Part shown: in pieces, positions 17,561 through 26,630 of the stretch | Layout of the letters: every line of letters starts with the position of its first letter | Numbering within the stretch: the first letter of the stretch is position 1 | Assembly (NCBI RefSeq): GCF_012396235.1 | Contig: NZ_JAAXPA010000002.1 | Coordinates: 248,001 to 312,000 of the forward strand | DNA length: 64,000 bases | Direction of reading: 5' to 3' | DNA from: Rhodococcus opacus | GTDB lineage: Bacteria > Actinomycetota > Actinomycetes > Mycobacteriales > Mycobacteriaceae | Notes under the pieces: generated by a model | The model's input: only the letters and a program-made list of their open reading frames with translations | The model's database searches: none | What the model was told of the DNA's origin: nothing | Position numbers and translations under genes: made by a program

Positions 17561-17592
17561 TGGCGGAGCCGCCTCCAGGAAAGGACTTTCAC

Positions 17593-18504
17593 ATGACCGA
17601 CATTCGAGGACTCGGCTACCTCAGGATCCAGACGAAGGACGTGCCACGCTGGCGTGAGCTGGTGGTGGACGGGCTGGGGATGGCCGAGGGGTCCGGCCCC
17701 GAGCCCGACGGCCTGTACCTGCGCGTCGACGAGCGGCGGTCGCGGCTGATCGTCCTCCCCGGCGACACGGACACGGCACTCGCGGTGGGGTGGGAGGTGC
17801 GCGACCAGTTCGCTCTCCAGCGGCTGCGTGAGCAGGTGGAGAAGTCGGGTGTCACGGTCGACGTCCTGTCCGAGGAGGAGTCGCGCCACCGCGACGCAGA
17901 GCAGGTGATCGCGTTCGACGATCCGTCCGGCACACGGGTGGAGGTGTTCTTCGGGCCCGTGCTCGACCACAGTCCGGTCGTCACTCCGCACGGCGGCCGG
18001 TTCGTCACCGGCGCACAGGGTCTGGGGCACGTGGTCCTCCCGACGCCGGCGTTCGAGGAGGCCTACACGTTCTACACCGAGGTGCTGGGCTTCCTGCCGC
18101 GCGGCGCGATCCGGCTCGGACCGGCCGACGCCCCGGGACCGGCCCGCCGGGTGCGGTTCATGGGCGTCAATCAGCGCCATCACAGCCTCGCGTTGTGCCC
18201 TGCACCGCGCAGCGGCGAACCCGGGATGGTGCATCTGATGACGGAGGTCGACACCCTCGACGCCGTCGGCCAGGCGCTCGACCGGCTCGGCAAGCTCGGC
18301 TTCTCCATCTCGTCGACCCTCGGCCGGCACACCAACGACCGCATGGTGTCGTTCTACGTGCGTGCCCCCGGCGGCTGGGACCTCGAGTTCGGCACGGAGG
18401 GCATGCTCGTCGACGAGATGCACTACACCGCGGAGGAGATCACGGCGGACAGCTACTGGGGTCACGACTGGTCGGGTTCCGAGCCGCTGGCGGCGTTCTC
18501 ATGA
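17593..18504 (+). CDS. hsaC: Extradiol dioxygenase, HsaC-like, 303 aa
   Basis: A two-domain type I vicinal-oxygen-chelate dioxygenase that opens ring A of 3,4-DHSA between the hydroxylated and adjacent carbons. The 2-His-1-carboxylate iron ligands can be read: His146 (GLGHVVL), His214 (MVHLM) and Glu265 (WDLEFG); catalytic neighbours His199-type (NQRHHSLAL), His246 and Tyr255 are also present. The ATG at 17593 has AGGAAAGGA upstream. Its stop overlaps the lipase start (ATGA). Confidence 0.9.
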   Translation: MTDIRGLGYLRIQTKDVPRWRELVVDGLGMAEGSGPEPDGLYLRVDERRSRLIVLPGDTDTALAVGWEVRDQFALQRLREQVEKSGVTVDVLSEEESRHRDAEQVIAFDDPSGTRVEVFFGPVLDHSPVVTPHGGRFVTGAQGLGHVVLPTPAFEEAYTFYTEVLGFLPRGAIRLGPADAPGPARRVRFMGVNQRHHSLALCPAPRSGEPGMVHLMTEVDTLDAVGQALDRLGKLGFSISSTLGRHTNDRMVSFYVRAPGGWDLEFGTEGMLVDEMHYTAEEITADSYWGHDWSGSEPLAAFS

Positions 18505-19658
18505 CGTTGTCGCGCGCCCGGATCGGCGCGGTGGCCGTACTCGTCCTCCTCGTCGGTGGAACCGCCTGTTCCACTGCGACATCCGAGACGGCGACCGACC
18601 CGGGCGCACTGCGGCCGGGCCAGCTTCTGTCGTCCCGCGCCGTCGCAGACGGTCCCGCACTGCCGAGTGCCGCGCGAAACGACGTGATCACCTACGTGTC
18701 GCAGGACGGCAACGGCGACCCCGTCGTGGTGTCGGGCACCGTGTCGATCCCCCGCACGCCGGCACCCGAGGACGGGTATCCGGTGATCAGCTGGGCGCAC
18801 GGCACGACCGGCGTCGCGGACGCCTGCGCCCCGTCCGCGGATTTCGCCGGCGGCCCCGCCCACGGCTATCTCTCCGGGGTGGACGCGTCCCTCGAGGACT
18901 GGGTCGCCAAGGGATATGCGGTGGTGAGCACGGACTACCTGGGTCTGGGCACGCCGGGGATCCATCCGTACATCAACGGTGACACGGAGGCGAACGCCGT
19001 CGTGGACATCGTGCGCGCCGCCCGGACGATGGATCCGGCGGTCGGCTCGACGTGGTTCGTGATCGGTCACAGCCAGGGCGGGCAGGCGGCGTTGTTCACC
19101 GCCGCGCAGGGCGGGGAGCGCGCCCCGGAACTGCGCCTCGGTGGTGCGGTGGCGATCGCGCCGGGCAACGGGCTCGACCAGACGCCGCAGTACTTCCGCT
19201 CGGGTGTTCCGGGTATCGAGGCGGCCGAGGCGTTCCTCCCGCTGATCCTCCTCGGAGCCCAGGCCGCGGATCCCGCCATCGACCCGTCGACGTTGCTGAC
19301 GGAGCAGGCGCAACCGCTGCTGACGGTGGCGCGGACCGGCTGCATCGACGACATCCGGAAGGTGCCGCCCGTGCCCGCCGGTCAGGTCTTCCGTCCCGAC
19401 GCCGACCTGGGACCGCTCACCGAGTACCTGGCCCGTCAGGAGCCGTCGCGGGTTCACGTGCAGGTCCCGACGCTGGTCGCGCAGAGTTCGGGCGACCTGG
19501 TGGTGAGCAAGCCGTCGACGGATCTGATGGTGAAGACGTTGCAGGACAACGGGAACGAACTGACGTATCGGACGTACGAGGGTGCGGACCATCGCGGGAC
19601 GATCGGTGCGTCGCAGAAGGACGCGCAGGATTTCGTCGCCGGGATCCTCGCCGGCTGA
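18501..19658 (+). CDS. Secreted lipoprotein lipase (LIP family), 385 aa
   Basis: The N-terminus is a lipoprotein signal peptide with a lipobox ending at Cys23 (LVGGTAC). The rest matches the secretory lipase (LIP) family: WAHGTTGVADACAPS, STDYLGLGTPGIHPY, and the nucleophile elbow GHSQGG near residue 190; the catalytic Asp and His are likely in QSSGDLVV and GADHRG near the end. It overlaps hsaC by 4 nt and so belongs to the hsa operon. An extracytoplasmic esterase could release steroids from esters; this is inferred from position. Confidence 0.82.
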   Translation: MTLSRARIGAVAVLVLLVGGTACSTATSETATDPGALRPGQLLSSRAVADGPALPSAARNDVITYVSQDGNGDPVVVSGTVSIPRTPAPEDGYPVISWAHGTTGVADACAPSADFAGGPAHGYLSGVDASLEDWVAKGYAVVSTDYLGLGTPGIHPYINGDTEANAVVDIVRAARTMDPAVGSTWFVIGHSQGGQAALFTAAQGGERAPELRLGGAVAIAPGNGLDQTPQYFRSGVPGIEAAEAFLPLILLGAQAADPAIDPSTLLTEQAQPLLTVARTGCIDDIRKVPPVPAGQVFRPDADLGPLTEYLARQEPSRVHVQVPTLVAQSSGDLVVSKPSTDLMVKTLQDNGNELTYRTYEGADHRGTIGASQKDAQDFVAGILAG

Positions 19659-19688
19659 GGATGCCGGGACCTCGCCCGACGACGCGCC

Positions 19689-19721
19689 CATCAACAGGAT
19701 GTTGACAACAGACTGTTGATG
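19689..19721. promoter_or_regulatory. Nested inverted repeat before the HTH gene
   Basis: CATCAACAG (19689-19697) and CTGTTGATG (19713-19721) are perfect 9-bp arms; between them TGTTGACAACA repeats the same half-sites. This looks like a multi-site operator, perhaps for the product of the adjacent HTH gene. Confidence 0.5.
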
Positions 19722-19736
19722 GCGTGTGGTGGTCGG

Positions 19737-20123
19737 GTGACCACCGACGACCAGACCCACGCGGCCGAACTCGATCAGGCACGCACGACGCTGAACGAGG
19801 CCGGTGCCGCCCGGCTCGAGCGGCGTCCCTGGGAGCATTCCGGGCAGCCACGTTCGGACACCGACCTCGTCAGGTTCGCGGCGTGGGCCGGCCGGGACGC
19901 ACACGGCACGGACCCCGCGGTGCTCGCGGCCGGGCTGCGGCTGCTGTCGTCAGCTCGGGTCGAGCTCGATCAGATCGAGTCCGGCCTGCTGTTCGCCGCC
20001 CGTGCCTGTGGGATGACCTGGCCGCAGGTCGCGGAGGCGCTCGGTCTGGGTTCGGCGCAGGCAGCCCAGCAGCGCCTGAACCGGGTCCTTGCCAGAGCCG
20101 GCGACCGCGACGCGGAGGCCTGA
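19737..20123 (+). CDS. Small HTH-type regulator, about 128 aa
   Basis: The C-terminal half carries a helix-turn-helix (MTWPQVAEALGLGSAQAAQQRLNRV) like those of sigma-70 region 4 or small Xre-like regulators. The N-terminal half is helical with no known domain. The GTG at 19737 is preferred, since in-frame ATGs at 19716/19719 fall inside the inverted repeat; the ribosome site is weak either way. It is followed 3 nt later by the PEP-synthase-like gene, and then a winged-helix gene, in one tight unit. It may autoregulate through the repeat at 19689. Confidence 0.65.
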   Translation: MTTDDQTHAAELDQARTTLNEAGAARLERRPWEHSGQPRSDTDLVRFAAWAGRDAHGTDPAVLAAGLRLLSSARVELDQIESGLLFAARACGMTWPQVAEALGLGSAQAAQQRLNRVLARAGDRDAEA

Positions 20124-20126
20124 GCA

Positions 20127-21214
20127 GTGCCGATGCTCCCCCTGCCGGACGCGTCCGAGCGTTGCGGTGTGAAGGCCCGCAACCTCGGCCGGCTGCTGCG
20201 TGCCGGATACCGGGTACCCGACGGATTCGTGATACCCGACCCCCTCGGCGATCCCGGTTGGGAGCGGGAGATCGAGGCCGGACTGCACCGTCTCGGTCCC
20301 GGTCCGTTCGCGGTGCGCTCGTCCGCCCTCGCGGAGGACGGCGTCGAGTCTTCGTTCGCCGGACAACTGGCCACGACGCTCGGGGTCACCACCAGCGCGA
20401 GGTGATCGAGGCGGTGCATCGCAGCGCCGCGTCGGGTTCCTCACCCGAAGCCGTCGCGTACGCTGCTCGCACGGATCGGGAAGCCCCCGCGTCGGCCGGG
20501 GTGATCGTGCAGGTGATGGTGCAACCCGAGACGGCCGGAGTCATGTTCACCCGGCACCCGGTCAGCGGGGCCGAGCAGGTGGTGATCGAGGCCACGAGAG
20601 GCCTGGGCGACAGTGTCGTGGCCGGGACCGTCACTCCGGAGGCGTACCTGGTCGACGGTGCGCACGTGCAGGTCGCCCGGCACCGGGGCGGGCAACTGCT
20701 GACCTCTGCCCAGGCCCTCGCCCTCGCGGCGCTGGGACGCGATATCGAGAGCCTGTTCGGCCGCCCGCAGGACATCGAGTGGGCGATCGCCGGCGAAGAC
20801 ATCCGGGTCCTGCAGGCCCGCCCGATCACGACCGCTCCCTCCACCGCGCGGCCAGTGCGAGCCACGTCGGGCGACATTCTGCTGACGGGCATCGCAGCCG
20901 GCCCGGGCACCGCCGTCGGGCCTGCACGGATCATCGGCAGCCTGGACGACTTCGCCCGCTTTCGTCCGGACGACGTGCTGGTCTGCCGTACGACCTCGCC
21001 GGCGTGGACCCCGCTGCTGGCCCGAGCCTGCGCGGTGGTCACCGAGACGGGCGGGATGCTCGCGCACGCCGCGATCGTGGCCCGCGAATTCGGCATCCCG
21101 GCAGTCCTGGCAGCGGCGGGGGCCATGACCACCCTGACCGAGGGCAGGCTGGTCCGCGTCGACGGCACCCACGGGCACGTCGGCACCGCCACCGGGAACA
21201 CTGGGAGAAACTGA
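20127..21214 (+). pseudogene. Compact PEP-synthase-like phosphotransferase, frameshifted
   Basis: The first frame (20127-20405) encodes the start of a PPDK/PEP-synthase ATP-grasp domain (GVKARNLGRLLRAGYRVPDGF, FAVRSSALAEDG, SSFAGQLATTLGV). It stops at TGA 20403-20405. The rest continues in the -1 frame from about 20400 (VIEAVHR, GVMFTRHPVSG, LQARPIT) and includes the swivelling phosphohistidine domain (TETGGMLAHAAIVARE, catalytic His). Adding one base near 20385-20400 restores one protein of about 362 aa. It lacks the long central substrate domain of PEP synthase or rifamycin phosphotransferase. It may be a real one-base deletion, a sequencing error, or two GTGA-coupled halves (GTG at 20402). 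Confidence 0.7.
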
Positions 21215-21813
21215 TGTCGCACCGCACACCGACGGACATCCTGGTGCTGCACGCCGTGCGGATCCTGGGCTACGCGGAGACCGCGCGCATCGCCGCCCGG
21301 TTCGCGCTGCCTGCAGGACTGGCAGCCGAGCACCTGCTCGATACCGAGGCCCGTGGGTGGGTCACCCACACCGACTTTGCCGGGGACAGCGGCTGGTCCC
21401 TGACCGAAACCGGGAAGGTTCACGGCGAGCGACTGCTCGCCGCCGAGCTCGACCGGTGCGGCACCCGCGCCGTGGTGGTGCAGGTGCACCGGGACTTCCT
21501 GCCGCACAACGTCGCCGTGGCGGACGCGTGCACCGCCTGGCAGCTGGCCGAGATGGGCGTCGGCGAGGCGACCGTGACCATCGACGCGACGATCACCCGC
21601 CTGGCGACCGCGGCGCACGCCCTGGGCGAACTCGAGGCGCGCCTGGTCGCGGGCATGGACCGGTTCGCCGGCTATCACCAGCGGTTCGCCGGCGCCGTCG
21701 AGCGAGCGGGCACCGATCCGGGCTGGATCACGGCAAACGACCGCGACTCCTGCCACCGCGTCTGGTTCGAGTTCCACGAGGACCTCGTCGCTTCCCTCGG
21801 CCTGGCCCGATGA
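21214..21813 (+). CDS. Winged-helix protein coupled to the PEP-synthase-like gene, 199 aa
   Basis: The N-terminal 80 residues look like a MarR/ArsR-type winged helix (ILVLHAVRILGYAETARIAARFALP, then a wing GWVTHTDFAGDSGWSLTETGKVHG). The C-terminal half is helical with a possible ligand-binding surface. Start ATG 21214 overlaps the preceding TGA by one base and GGGAG lies 7 nt upstream. PEP-utilising phosphotransferase genes next to a winged-helix gene are seen in other actinobacteria, but I know of no defined function. It is unrelated to the steroid genes. Confidence 0.7.
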   Translation: MSHRTPTDILVLHAVRILGYAETARIAARFALPAGLAAEHLLDTEARGWVTHTDFAGDSGWSLTETGKVHGERLLAAELDRCGTRAVVVQVHRDFLPHNVAVADACTAWQLAEMGVGEATVTIDATITRLATAAHALGELEARLVAGMDRFAGYHQRFAGAVERAGTDPGWITANDRDSCHRVWFEFHEDLVASLGLAR

Positions 21814-21831
21814 CAGGCCTAGTCTCAACTC

Positions 21832-22674
21832 ATGGGCCTGCGACTGCGCGACAGCATCGGACGTCAGCTACGCGAGCTTCGCTACGAGCCGACGGCGAAG
21901 CGGATCCGTGCCGTGCTGAACGGGACCACGGTGGTCGACAGTGACCGTGCGGTCCTGGTCTGGGAACCGCGGCGCGTCGTTCCCACGTACGCGGTGCCGG
22001 CGGAGGACATCGACGCGGAGTTGTCGCCGGAGCCAACGGGTTCGGTGGCTGCGGAGGGGACCGGCGACGTCGGCTTCGCCCTGCCGGACGTGACGACGAT
22101 GCCGGTACTCGATCCGCGGGTGCCGTTCTCGGTGCACAGCACGGAGGGCGAACCCGTCGCGCTCCGTACCGCCGGCGCAGGGAACGCCCTGGGGTTCCGG
22201 CCCGGAGACGAGGACCTGGCCTTGTACGTGGTTCTCGATTTCGACGGCTTCGACCGCTGGCTGGAGGAGGACGACGAGATCGTCGGTCATCCGCACGACC
22301 CGTTCCAGCGCATCGACGTTCGCCGCACGTCCCGCCACATCCGGGTGATGCTGGGCGACACGCTCCTCGCCGACACTCGGCGGGCGAAAATGCTGTTCGA
22401 AACACTGCTGCCGGTCCGCTACTACCTGCCGCCCGACGACGTCGTCGCGGAACTGCAGCCGAGTGCGACGACGTCGTACTGCGCCTACAAGGGCGAGGCC
22501 GCCTACCGGTCCGCGGTCACCGCAGGCGGAGTGCTCCACGACATCGCGTGGCGGTACGACGAGCCCCTCGTCGACGCGTCGGAAGTTCGGGGGCTCGTGG
22601 CCTTTTTCGACGAGCGGCTCGATCTGGTCGTCGACGGTGTGGCCCGGCCTCGGCCGGTGACTCCCTGGTCCTAG
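21832..22674 (+). CDS. DUF427 family protein, 280 aa
   Basis: Two related halves match DUF427: the first (RIRAVLNGTTVVDSDRAVLVWEPRRVVPTYAVPAEDI) and the second (HIRVMLGDTLLADTRRAKMLFETLLPVRYYLPPDDV followed by SYCAYKGEAAYRS). The repeated scheme of hydrophobic strands and the final TSYCAYKG motif are typical. No catalytic role is established for the family. Cytosolic by composition. Its last 4 bases overlap the converging ltrA gene. Confidence 0.8.
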   Translation: MGLRLRDSIGRQLRELRYEPTAKRIRAVLNGTTVVDSDRAVLVWEPRRVVPTYAVPAEDIDAELSPEPTGSVAAEGTGDVGFALPDVTTMPVLDPRVPFSVHSTEGEPVALRTAGAGNALGFRPGDEDLALYVVLDFDGFDRWLEEDDEIVGHPHDPFQRIDVRRTSRHIRVMLGDTLLADTRRAKMLFETLLPVRYYLPPDDVVAELQPSATTSYCAYKGEAAYRSAVTAGGVLHDIAWRYDEPLVDASEVRGLVAFFDERLDLVVDGVARPRPVTPWS

Positions 22675-23966
22675 TGCTCCTCGCCGGCGCCGGTGTCGGC
22701 GCGCCCGAGGACGATCTCGAGCGCCCGGGCCTCGTGCGCGTGTCCGAGCAATTCGTATCCGACGACCGTGACGATCGGCGCCAGCATCACCACGATCAGA
22801 CACCATGCCATCGACACACCCTGCGCCGCCAGCACCAGCGCGAGCGCGATCGTGGCCGCGGTCAGGACGAGGAGCAGGACATGGAACGGGTCGGGCACCC
22901 GCAGCAGGTACGTGTACAGCGCGTAGACGCCGGCGAGGAAGATCGCGACGGGCGCGGCGACGGAGAGCACCGTTGCCGTCGCGCCGATGTGGGAGGCGTG
23001 TTCGATGTAGTACGCCGCCACGTGTAGTCCGGCTCCCACCGCGGCCAGCGACGCGAAGAGCGCGATGTGGCTGTAACCCCAGACGAACGACCGGTTGCGG
23101 TACACCGCGAGCACCTCGGCCGACGGCAGGATGTAGTACACCCACCACAGTCCGAACGTGAGTCCGATGCCTGCGACCGTGACGAGTATCGCGTCGAGTG
23201 TCCAGCCCTGGTGTTCGACCACGGCGGACAGGGACGCCACGGTGCCGATCACACCCTCGCCGAGGGTGATGATGACGAGCAGGCCGTGACGCTCGACGAT
23301 GTGGTGTGCGTGCCAGGGTGTTCCGCCCCGGTACCGTTCGGCGATGACGGGGCTGGTCAGCTCGACGAGGATGAGGATCGCGCCGAAGCCGAACGCGTAC
23401 TCGACGGTGAGGGGAGCGATCACCAAGGCGACCCAGCCGATCTGCGCGATGACGAGCGTCGTGGCGTACGTCAGTGACGCGGGACGGTGCTCGGGGTCGT
23501 GTTTGGCGGCGCGCAGCCATTGGAACACCATGGCGACGCGCACGACGATGTACCCGGACACCATCACGGAATTGTCGAGCTCGACGCCGCGGTCGATGGA
23601 CGCGAACATCGGCGGCATGCCCAGCGCCAGGATGACGACGCCGATCATCTGGACCATGGTGGTGACCCGGAAGATCCAGTCGTCGGTGTCGTAGGCCGAC
23701 GCGAACCAGGAGAAGTTGATCCACGCCCAGATGATCGAGAACATCGCGAACGCGAATCCCGCCAGCCCGGCGGCGACGTGCCCTTCGGCGACGAGGTGCG
23801 CGAACTGCTCGCCCGCGACGCCGAACGCGACGACGAACGTCAGGTCGAACAGCAACTCCAACGGCGTTGCCGCACGGTGTTCCTCGTGCGGATCACGCCC
23901 GACCATCTTGTGGACCCGATGGGCGAGGCTCCTGCTGTTCGGTGCCGGTGTTCCGGGCGCGTTCAC
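22671..23966 (-). CDS. ltrA: Low-temperature-requirement A-like membrane protein, 431 aa
   Basis: An integral membrane protein with about 10-12 hydrophobic helices. The N-terminal signature ATPLELLFDLTFVVAFGVAGEQFAH near residue 34 and HIVERHGLLVIITLGEGVIG near 230 are hallmarks of the LtrA family (named from Listeria). Function is poorly known. The GTG start at 23966 is 10 nt after the upstream hydrolase stop; an internal ATG at 23906 (MVGRDPHEEH) is also possible. Confidence 0.82.
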   Translation of the reverse strand: MNAPGTPAPNSRSLAHRVHKMVGRDPHEEHRAATPLELLFDLTFVVAFGVAGEQFAHLVAEGHVAAGLAGFAFAMFSIIWAWINFSWFASAYDTDDWIFRVTTMVQMIGVVILALGMPPMFASIDRGVELDNSVMVSGYIVVRVAMVFQWLRAAKHDPEHRPASLTYATTLVIAQIGWVALVIAPLTVEYAFGFGAILILVELTSPVIAERYRGGTPWHAHHIVERHGLLVIITLGEGVIGTVASLSAVVEHQGWTLDAILVTVAGIGLTFGLWWVYYILPSAEVLAVYRNRSFVWGYSHIALFASLAAVGAGLHVAAYYIEHASHIGATATVLSVAAPVAIFLAGVYALYTYLLRVPDPFHVLLLVLTAATIALALVLAAQGVSMAWCLIVVMLAPIVTVVGYELLGHAHEARALEIVLGRADTGAGEEH

Positions 23967-23975
23967 GGCGGTCCG

Positions 23976-24791
23976 CTACGGAGTTCCCTGGTCTGCCTGC
24001 ACCACGAGGTCCGCGACCGCGCCGGGCTGGGACACCAGGACGGCGTGCGACGCGGAAACTTCCGTGATCCGGGCTCCCGCGCGTGTGGCCATGAACCGCT
24101 CCGCGGCCGCCGGAATCACGCGATCGTTCTGAGCGACCATGGCCCAGCTGGGTGTCGACGCCCACGACGGATCGGCGGTCGGCTCGAGGTTCGCGACGAG
24201 CGCGGCCGACTTCTGGTGTGCGATCATGTCGGCCACCGTGGCGTCCGGGACGTCCTGGGCGAACACCTCGTGGAATCGGCCGGGGTCGATGTAACCGTCG
24301 AGGTTTCTCTCGGCGATTCCGGTGGGATCGTTCTCGATGACCTTCACCTGAAGCACCGGCGGGAGCAGTTGGCTGCCGGGGAACCGGATCGGATCGAGGT
24401 TCAGCATGACCGGCTCGCCTTGCGCCGGGGCGAAGGCCGCCACGTAGACGAGGGCCTCGACGTTCGGCGAATGCACATTGGTGATGACCGCGCCGCCGTA
24501 CGAGTGACCGACGAGCACCACCGGCCCCGGGATGTCCGCGAGCACCTTCTCGATGGCGGCGGAGTCGTATGCCGGTCCGCGCAACGGGTTGTCGGGGACC
24601 ACGACTTCGTATCCTCGGCCGCGCAGTTCCGCGGCCACCGCATCCCAGCTGGTCGTGTCGGCGAACGCGCCGTGGACCAGCACCACCGTCGGCAGATCCT
24701 GGGCGAGGGCCGGTCCGGCCCCCACGGTCAGCGTGCCGGCAGCCGCGATCGCGCACGCGGCAACGGCGGTTCGAAGTCGAAGAAGTCGCAT
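23976..24791 (-). CDS. Secreted alpha/beta hydrolase, 271 aa
   Basis: A signal peptide (MRLLRLRTAVAACAIAAAG, cleavage after GPALA near residue 30) precedes an alpha/beta hydrolase fold: VVLVHGAFADTTSWDAV, the nucleophile elbow GHSYGGAV near residue 96, Asp in QNDRVIP near 225, and His in SASHAVLVS near 250. The family includes salicylate-esterase-like and HsaD-unrelated esterases. Start is ATG 24789-24791 (GTG one codon upstream possible). It is the first gene of a two-gene unit with ltrA. Confidence 0.8.
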   Translation of the reverse strand: MRLLRLRTAVAACAIAAAGTLTVGAGPALAQDLPTVVLVHGAFADTTSWDAVAAELRGRGYEVVVPDNPLRGPAYDSAAIEKVLADIPGPVVLVGHSYGGAVITNVHSPNVEALVYVAAFAPAQGEPVMLNLDPIRFPGSQLLPPVLQVKVIENDPTGIAERNLDGYIDPGRFHEVFAQDVPDATVADMIAHQKSAALVANLEPTADPSWASTPSWAMVAQNDRVIPAAAERFMATRAGARITEVSASHAVLVSQPGAVADLVVQADQGTP

Positions 24792-25021
24792 CACTCGTCT
24801 CCCGAGTCAGGAAAGAACACAGTGCTTAGGGGTGAAGGGGCCTGCGCGCCAGGTGTAGTCGTGCGACGACAGGCATCGCCATACGAGAGCAACGCCGTGG
24901 CCTGGCCCTTCGTCGCTGAGATTACTCGCCTGCAGCGCGGTCGGCATCATTTCGGCTAGCGTGATCGGAGGGGGATGTTCCGCTCGTCCGTGCACGCTCC
25001 GCCGTCGTCAGGAGGAACCCC

Positions 25022-25807
25022 GTGGATCTTGCCTTACGTGGCACCGTCGCCGTGGTCACCGGAGCCAGCAAGGGCATCGGGCTCGCCATCACCCGGGCGC
25101 TCGCCGCGGAAGGCGCGTTCGTGGTGGCGGGGGCCCGTTCGCCCAGCCCCGAACTGGAAGAACTCGTCCGCAGCGGAACGGTGGAGGCGGTGAGCGTCGA
25201 CTTGTCGACCCCCACCGGTCCGGGCGAACTCGTCGCCGCCGCCACTGCTCGGGGCAGTCTCGGCATCGTCGTCAACAACGTCGGCGCCGCCCACCCGAGA
25301 CTGACCGGGTTCCTCGACGTGACCGACGAAGACTGGATCACGACGATGAATCTCAACCTGATGTCGGCGGTGCGGACGATCCGCGCCGCCCTGCCCACGA
25401 TGATCGCGGCGGGCCGGGGAAGCATCGTGACCACGAGTTCGGTCAACAGTTTCCTGCCCGACCCCACCGTCATCGACTACTGCGCGTCCAAGGCCGCGCT
25501 CACCAACTTCTCGAAGGCCCTGTCGAAAGAGTTGGGACCCTTGGGTATTCGGGTGAACACCGTCAGCCCCGGTCCGGTGTCGACCGCCCTGTGGCTCGGC
25601 GACGACGGGGTCGCCGCGACGGTGGCGCGCGCCGCAGGCGGTGACCCGGAGGCAGTGGCGGAGCGTGTCGCGGAGCAGGCGGTCACGGGCCGGTTCACCC
25701 GCCCGGACGAGGTGGCGGATCTCGTCGTGTTCCTCGCGAGCGACCGGGCGGGCAATGTGACGGGCTCCGATTTCGTGATCGACGGCGGACTCGTCACCAC
25801 CCTCTGA
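25022..25807 (+). CDS. SDR oxidoreductase, 261 aa
   Basis: A classical SDR with TGASKGIGLA at residues 13-22, NNVG in place of NNAG near 85, and catalytic Ser (TTSSVNSF), Tyr and Lys in DYCASKAAL near 150. The C-terminus ends in VIDGGLVTTL. Start is a GTG with AGGAGG upstream (about 25010). A likely -10 (TAGCGT, 24957-24962) lies in front, but without the cluster motif at the usual distance. It converges with the next SDR. The substrate is unknown. Confidence 0.85.
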   Translation: MDLALRGTVAVVTGASKGIGLAITRALAAEGAFVVAGARSPSPELEELVRSGTVEAVSVDLSTPTGPGELVAAATARGSLGIVVNNVGAAHPRLTGFLDVTDEDWITTMNLNLMSAVRTIRAALPTMIAAGRGSIVTTSSVNSFLPDPTVIDYCASKAALTNFSKALSKELGPLGIRVNTVSPGPVSTALWLGDDGVAATVARAAGGDPEAVAERVAEQAVTGRFTRPDEVADLVVFLASDRAGNVTGSDFVIDGGLVTTL

Positions 25808-25816
25808 CGTCCGCGG

Positions 25817-26608
25817 CTACCGGCGGCCCAGAAGTTTCCGCATACCCTCGGCTGCCCCGCGCACGAGTGCGTCGCGGGGGAAACCGCTGCGCTTGCGCGC
25901 CGCGTCGTAGTTGCCGCCCGCCACCCAGACCGGGCCGTCGGCGATGTGCGCGATCCCCTCCCGGGCAACGTCTTCGGGTTCGGCGACCTTCATCCCGGGA
26001 AGATTGAAGTTCAGGCCCGCCCGGACCATCGCCGGCGTGCGGGTGACGCCGAGGACCAGTTCGACCACGTGGACGCCGAACGGCGCGAGCTCGAGCCAGA
26101 GGCTTTCGGCGAAGATCCGGCCGAACGCCTTGGATGCGGCGTAGATGCTCTGGTCTTCCGAACCCAGGTACCCGGCCAGCGAACCGACCAGCACGATGCC
26201 GCCCCGGCCGCGGTCCTTCATCCTCGCGCCGAAATGCTGCGAAAGGTGCAGCTGCGAGGTGATGTTCAGGTCGATGACGCGCTGGAAGCCGGTGAGGTCG
26301 CCGCTGACGAACTCGTGTCCGTAACTGTTGGCCCCGGCGTTGAAGATCAGCAACCCGACCTCGACGTCGTCGGTGGCCGTGCGGATCCGGTCGAGGGCGT
26401 CCGGATCGAGGAGATCGAGCGCGAGTGTGCGCACCAGGACGCCGTGGGCGCGGACCGTGGCCGCGGTCTCCTCGAGCGGCCCGGGCTTACGGGCGATCAG
26501 CACGAGGTTGATCCCCGCGCGGCCCAGTGCCTCGGCGAAACTCGCGCCCACACCCTCGGAGCCGCCTGCGATCACGGCCCACGGACCGTAGTGCTCGGTG
26601 TCGATCAT
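25817..26608 (-). CDS. SDR oxidoreductase, 263 aa
   Basis: An SDR of the divergent type: AGGSEGVGASFAEALG at residues 14-29, FNAGANSYGH near 89, Ser in VGSLAGYLG and Tyr-Lys in YAASKAFGR. The C-terminal region (GYDAARKRSGF-like end) differs from classical members. It is the third gene after kshA and the small Cys protein on the minus strand (22 nt gap), which links it to steroid 9-alpha-hydroxylation. Start ATG has AAGGA upstream. Confidence 0.82.
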   Translation of the reverse strand: MIDTEHYGPWAVIAGGSEGVGASFAEALGRAGINLVLIARKPGPLEETAATVRAHGVLVRTLALDLLDPDALDRIRTATDDVEVGLLIFNAGANSYGHEFVSGDLTGFQRVIDLNITSQLHLSQHFGARMKDRGRGGIVLVGSLAGYLGSEDQSIYAASKAFGRIFAESLWLELAPFGVHVVELVLGVTRTPAMVRAGLNFNLPGMKVAEPEDVAREGIAHIADGPVWVAGGNYDAARKRSGFPRDALVRGAAEGMRKLLGRR

Positions 26609-26630
26609 GTTGTGTCCTTCCGGAAAACGT

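Noticed and set aside
20395-20410. Programmed -1 frameshift in the PEP-synthase-like gene
   Set aside because: No slippery heptamer or downstream structure is visible at the shift point; a one-base deletion or sequencing error is more likely.
24912-24962. GTCGCTGAGAT before TAGCGT in front of the SDR at 25022
   Set aside because: It resembles the cluster motif but the alignment is partial and the spacing is 34 nt, outside the 28-29 nt rule.
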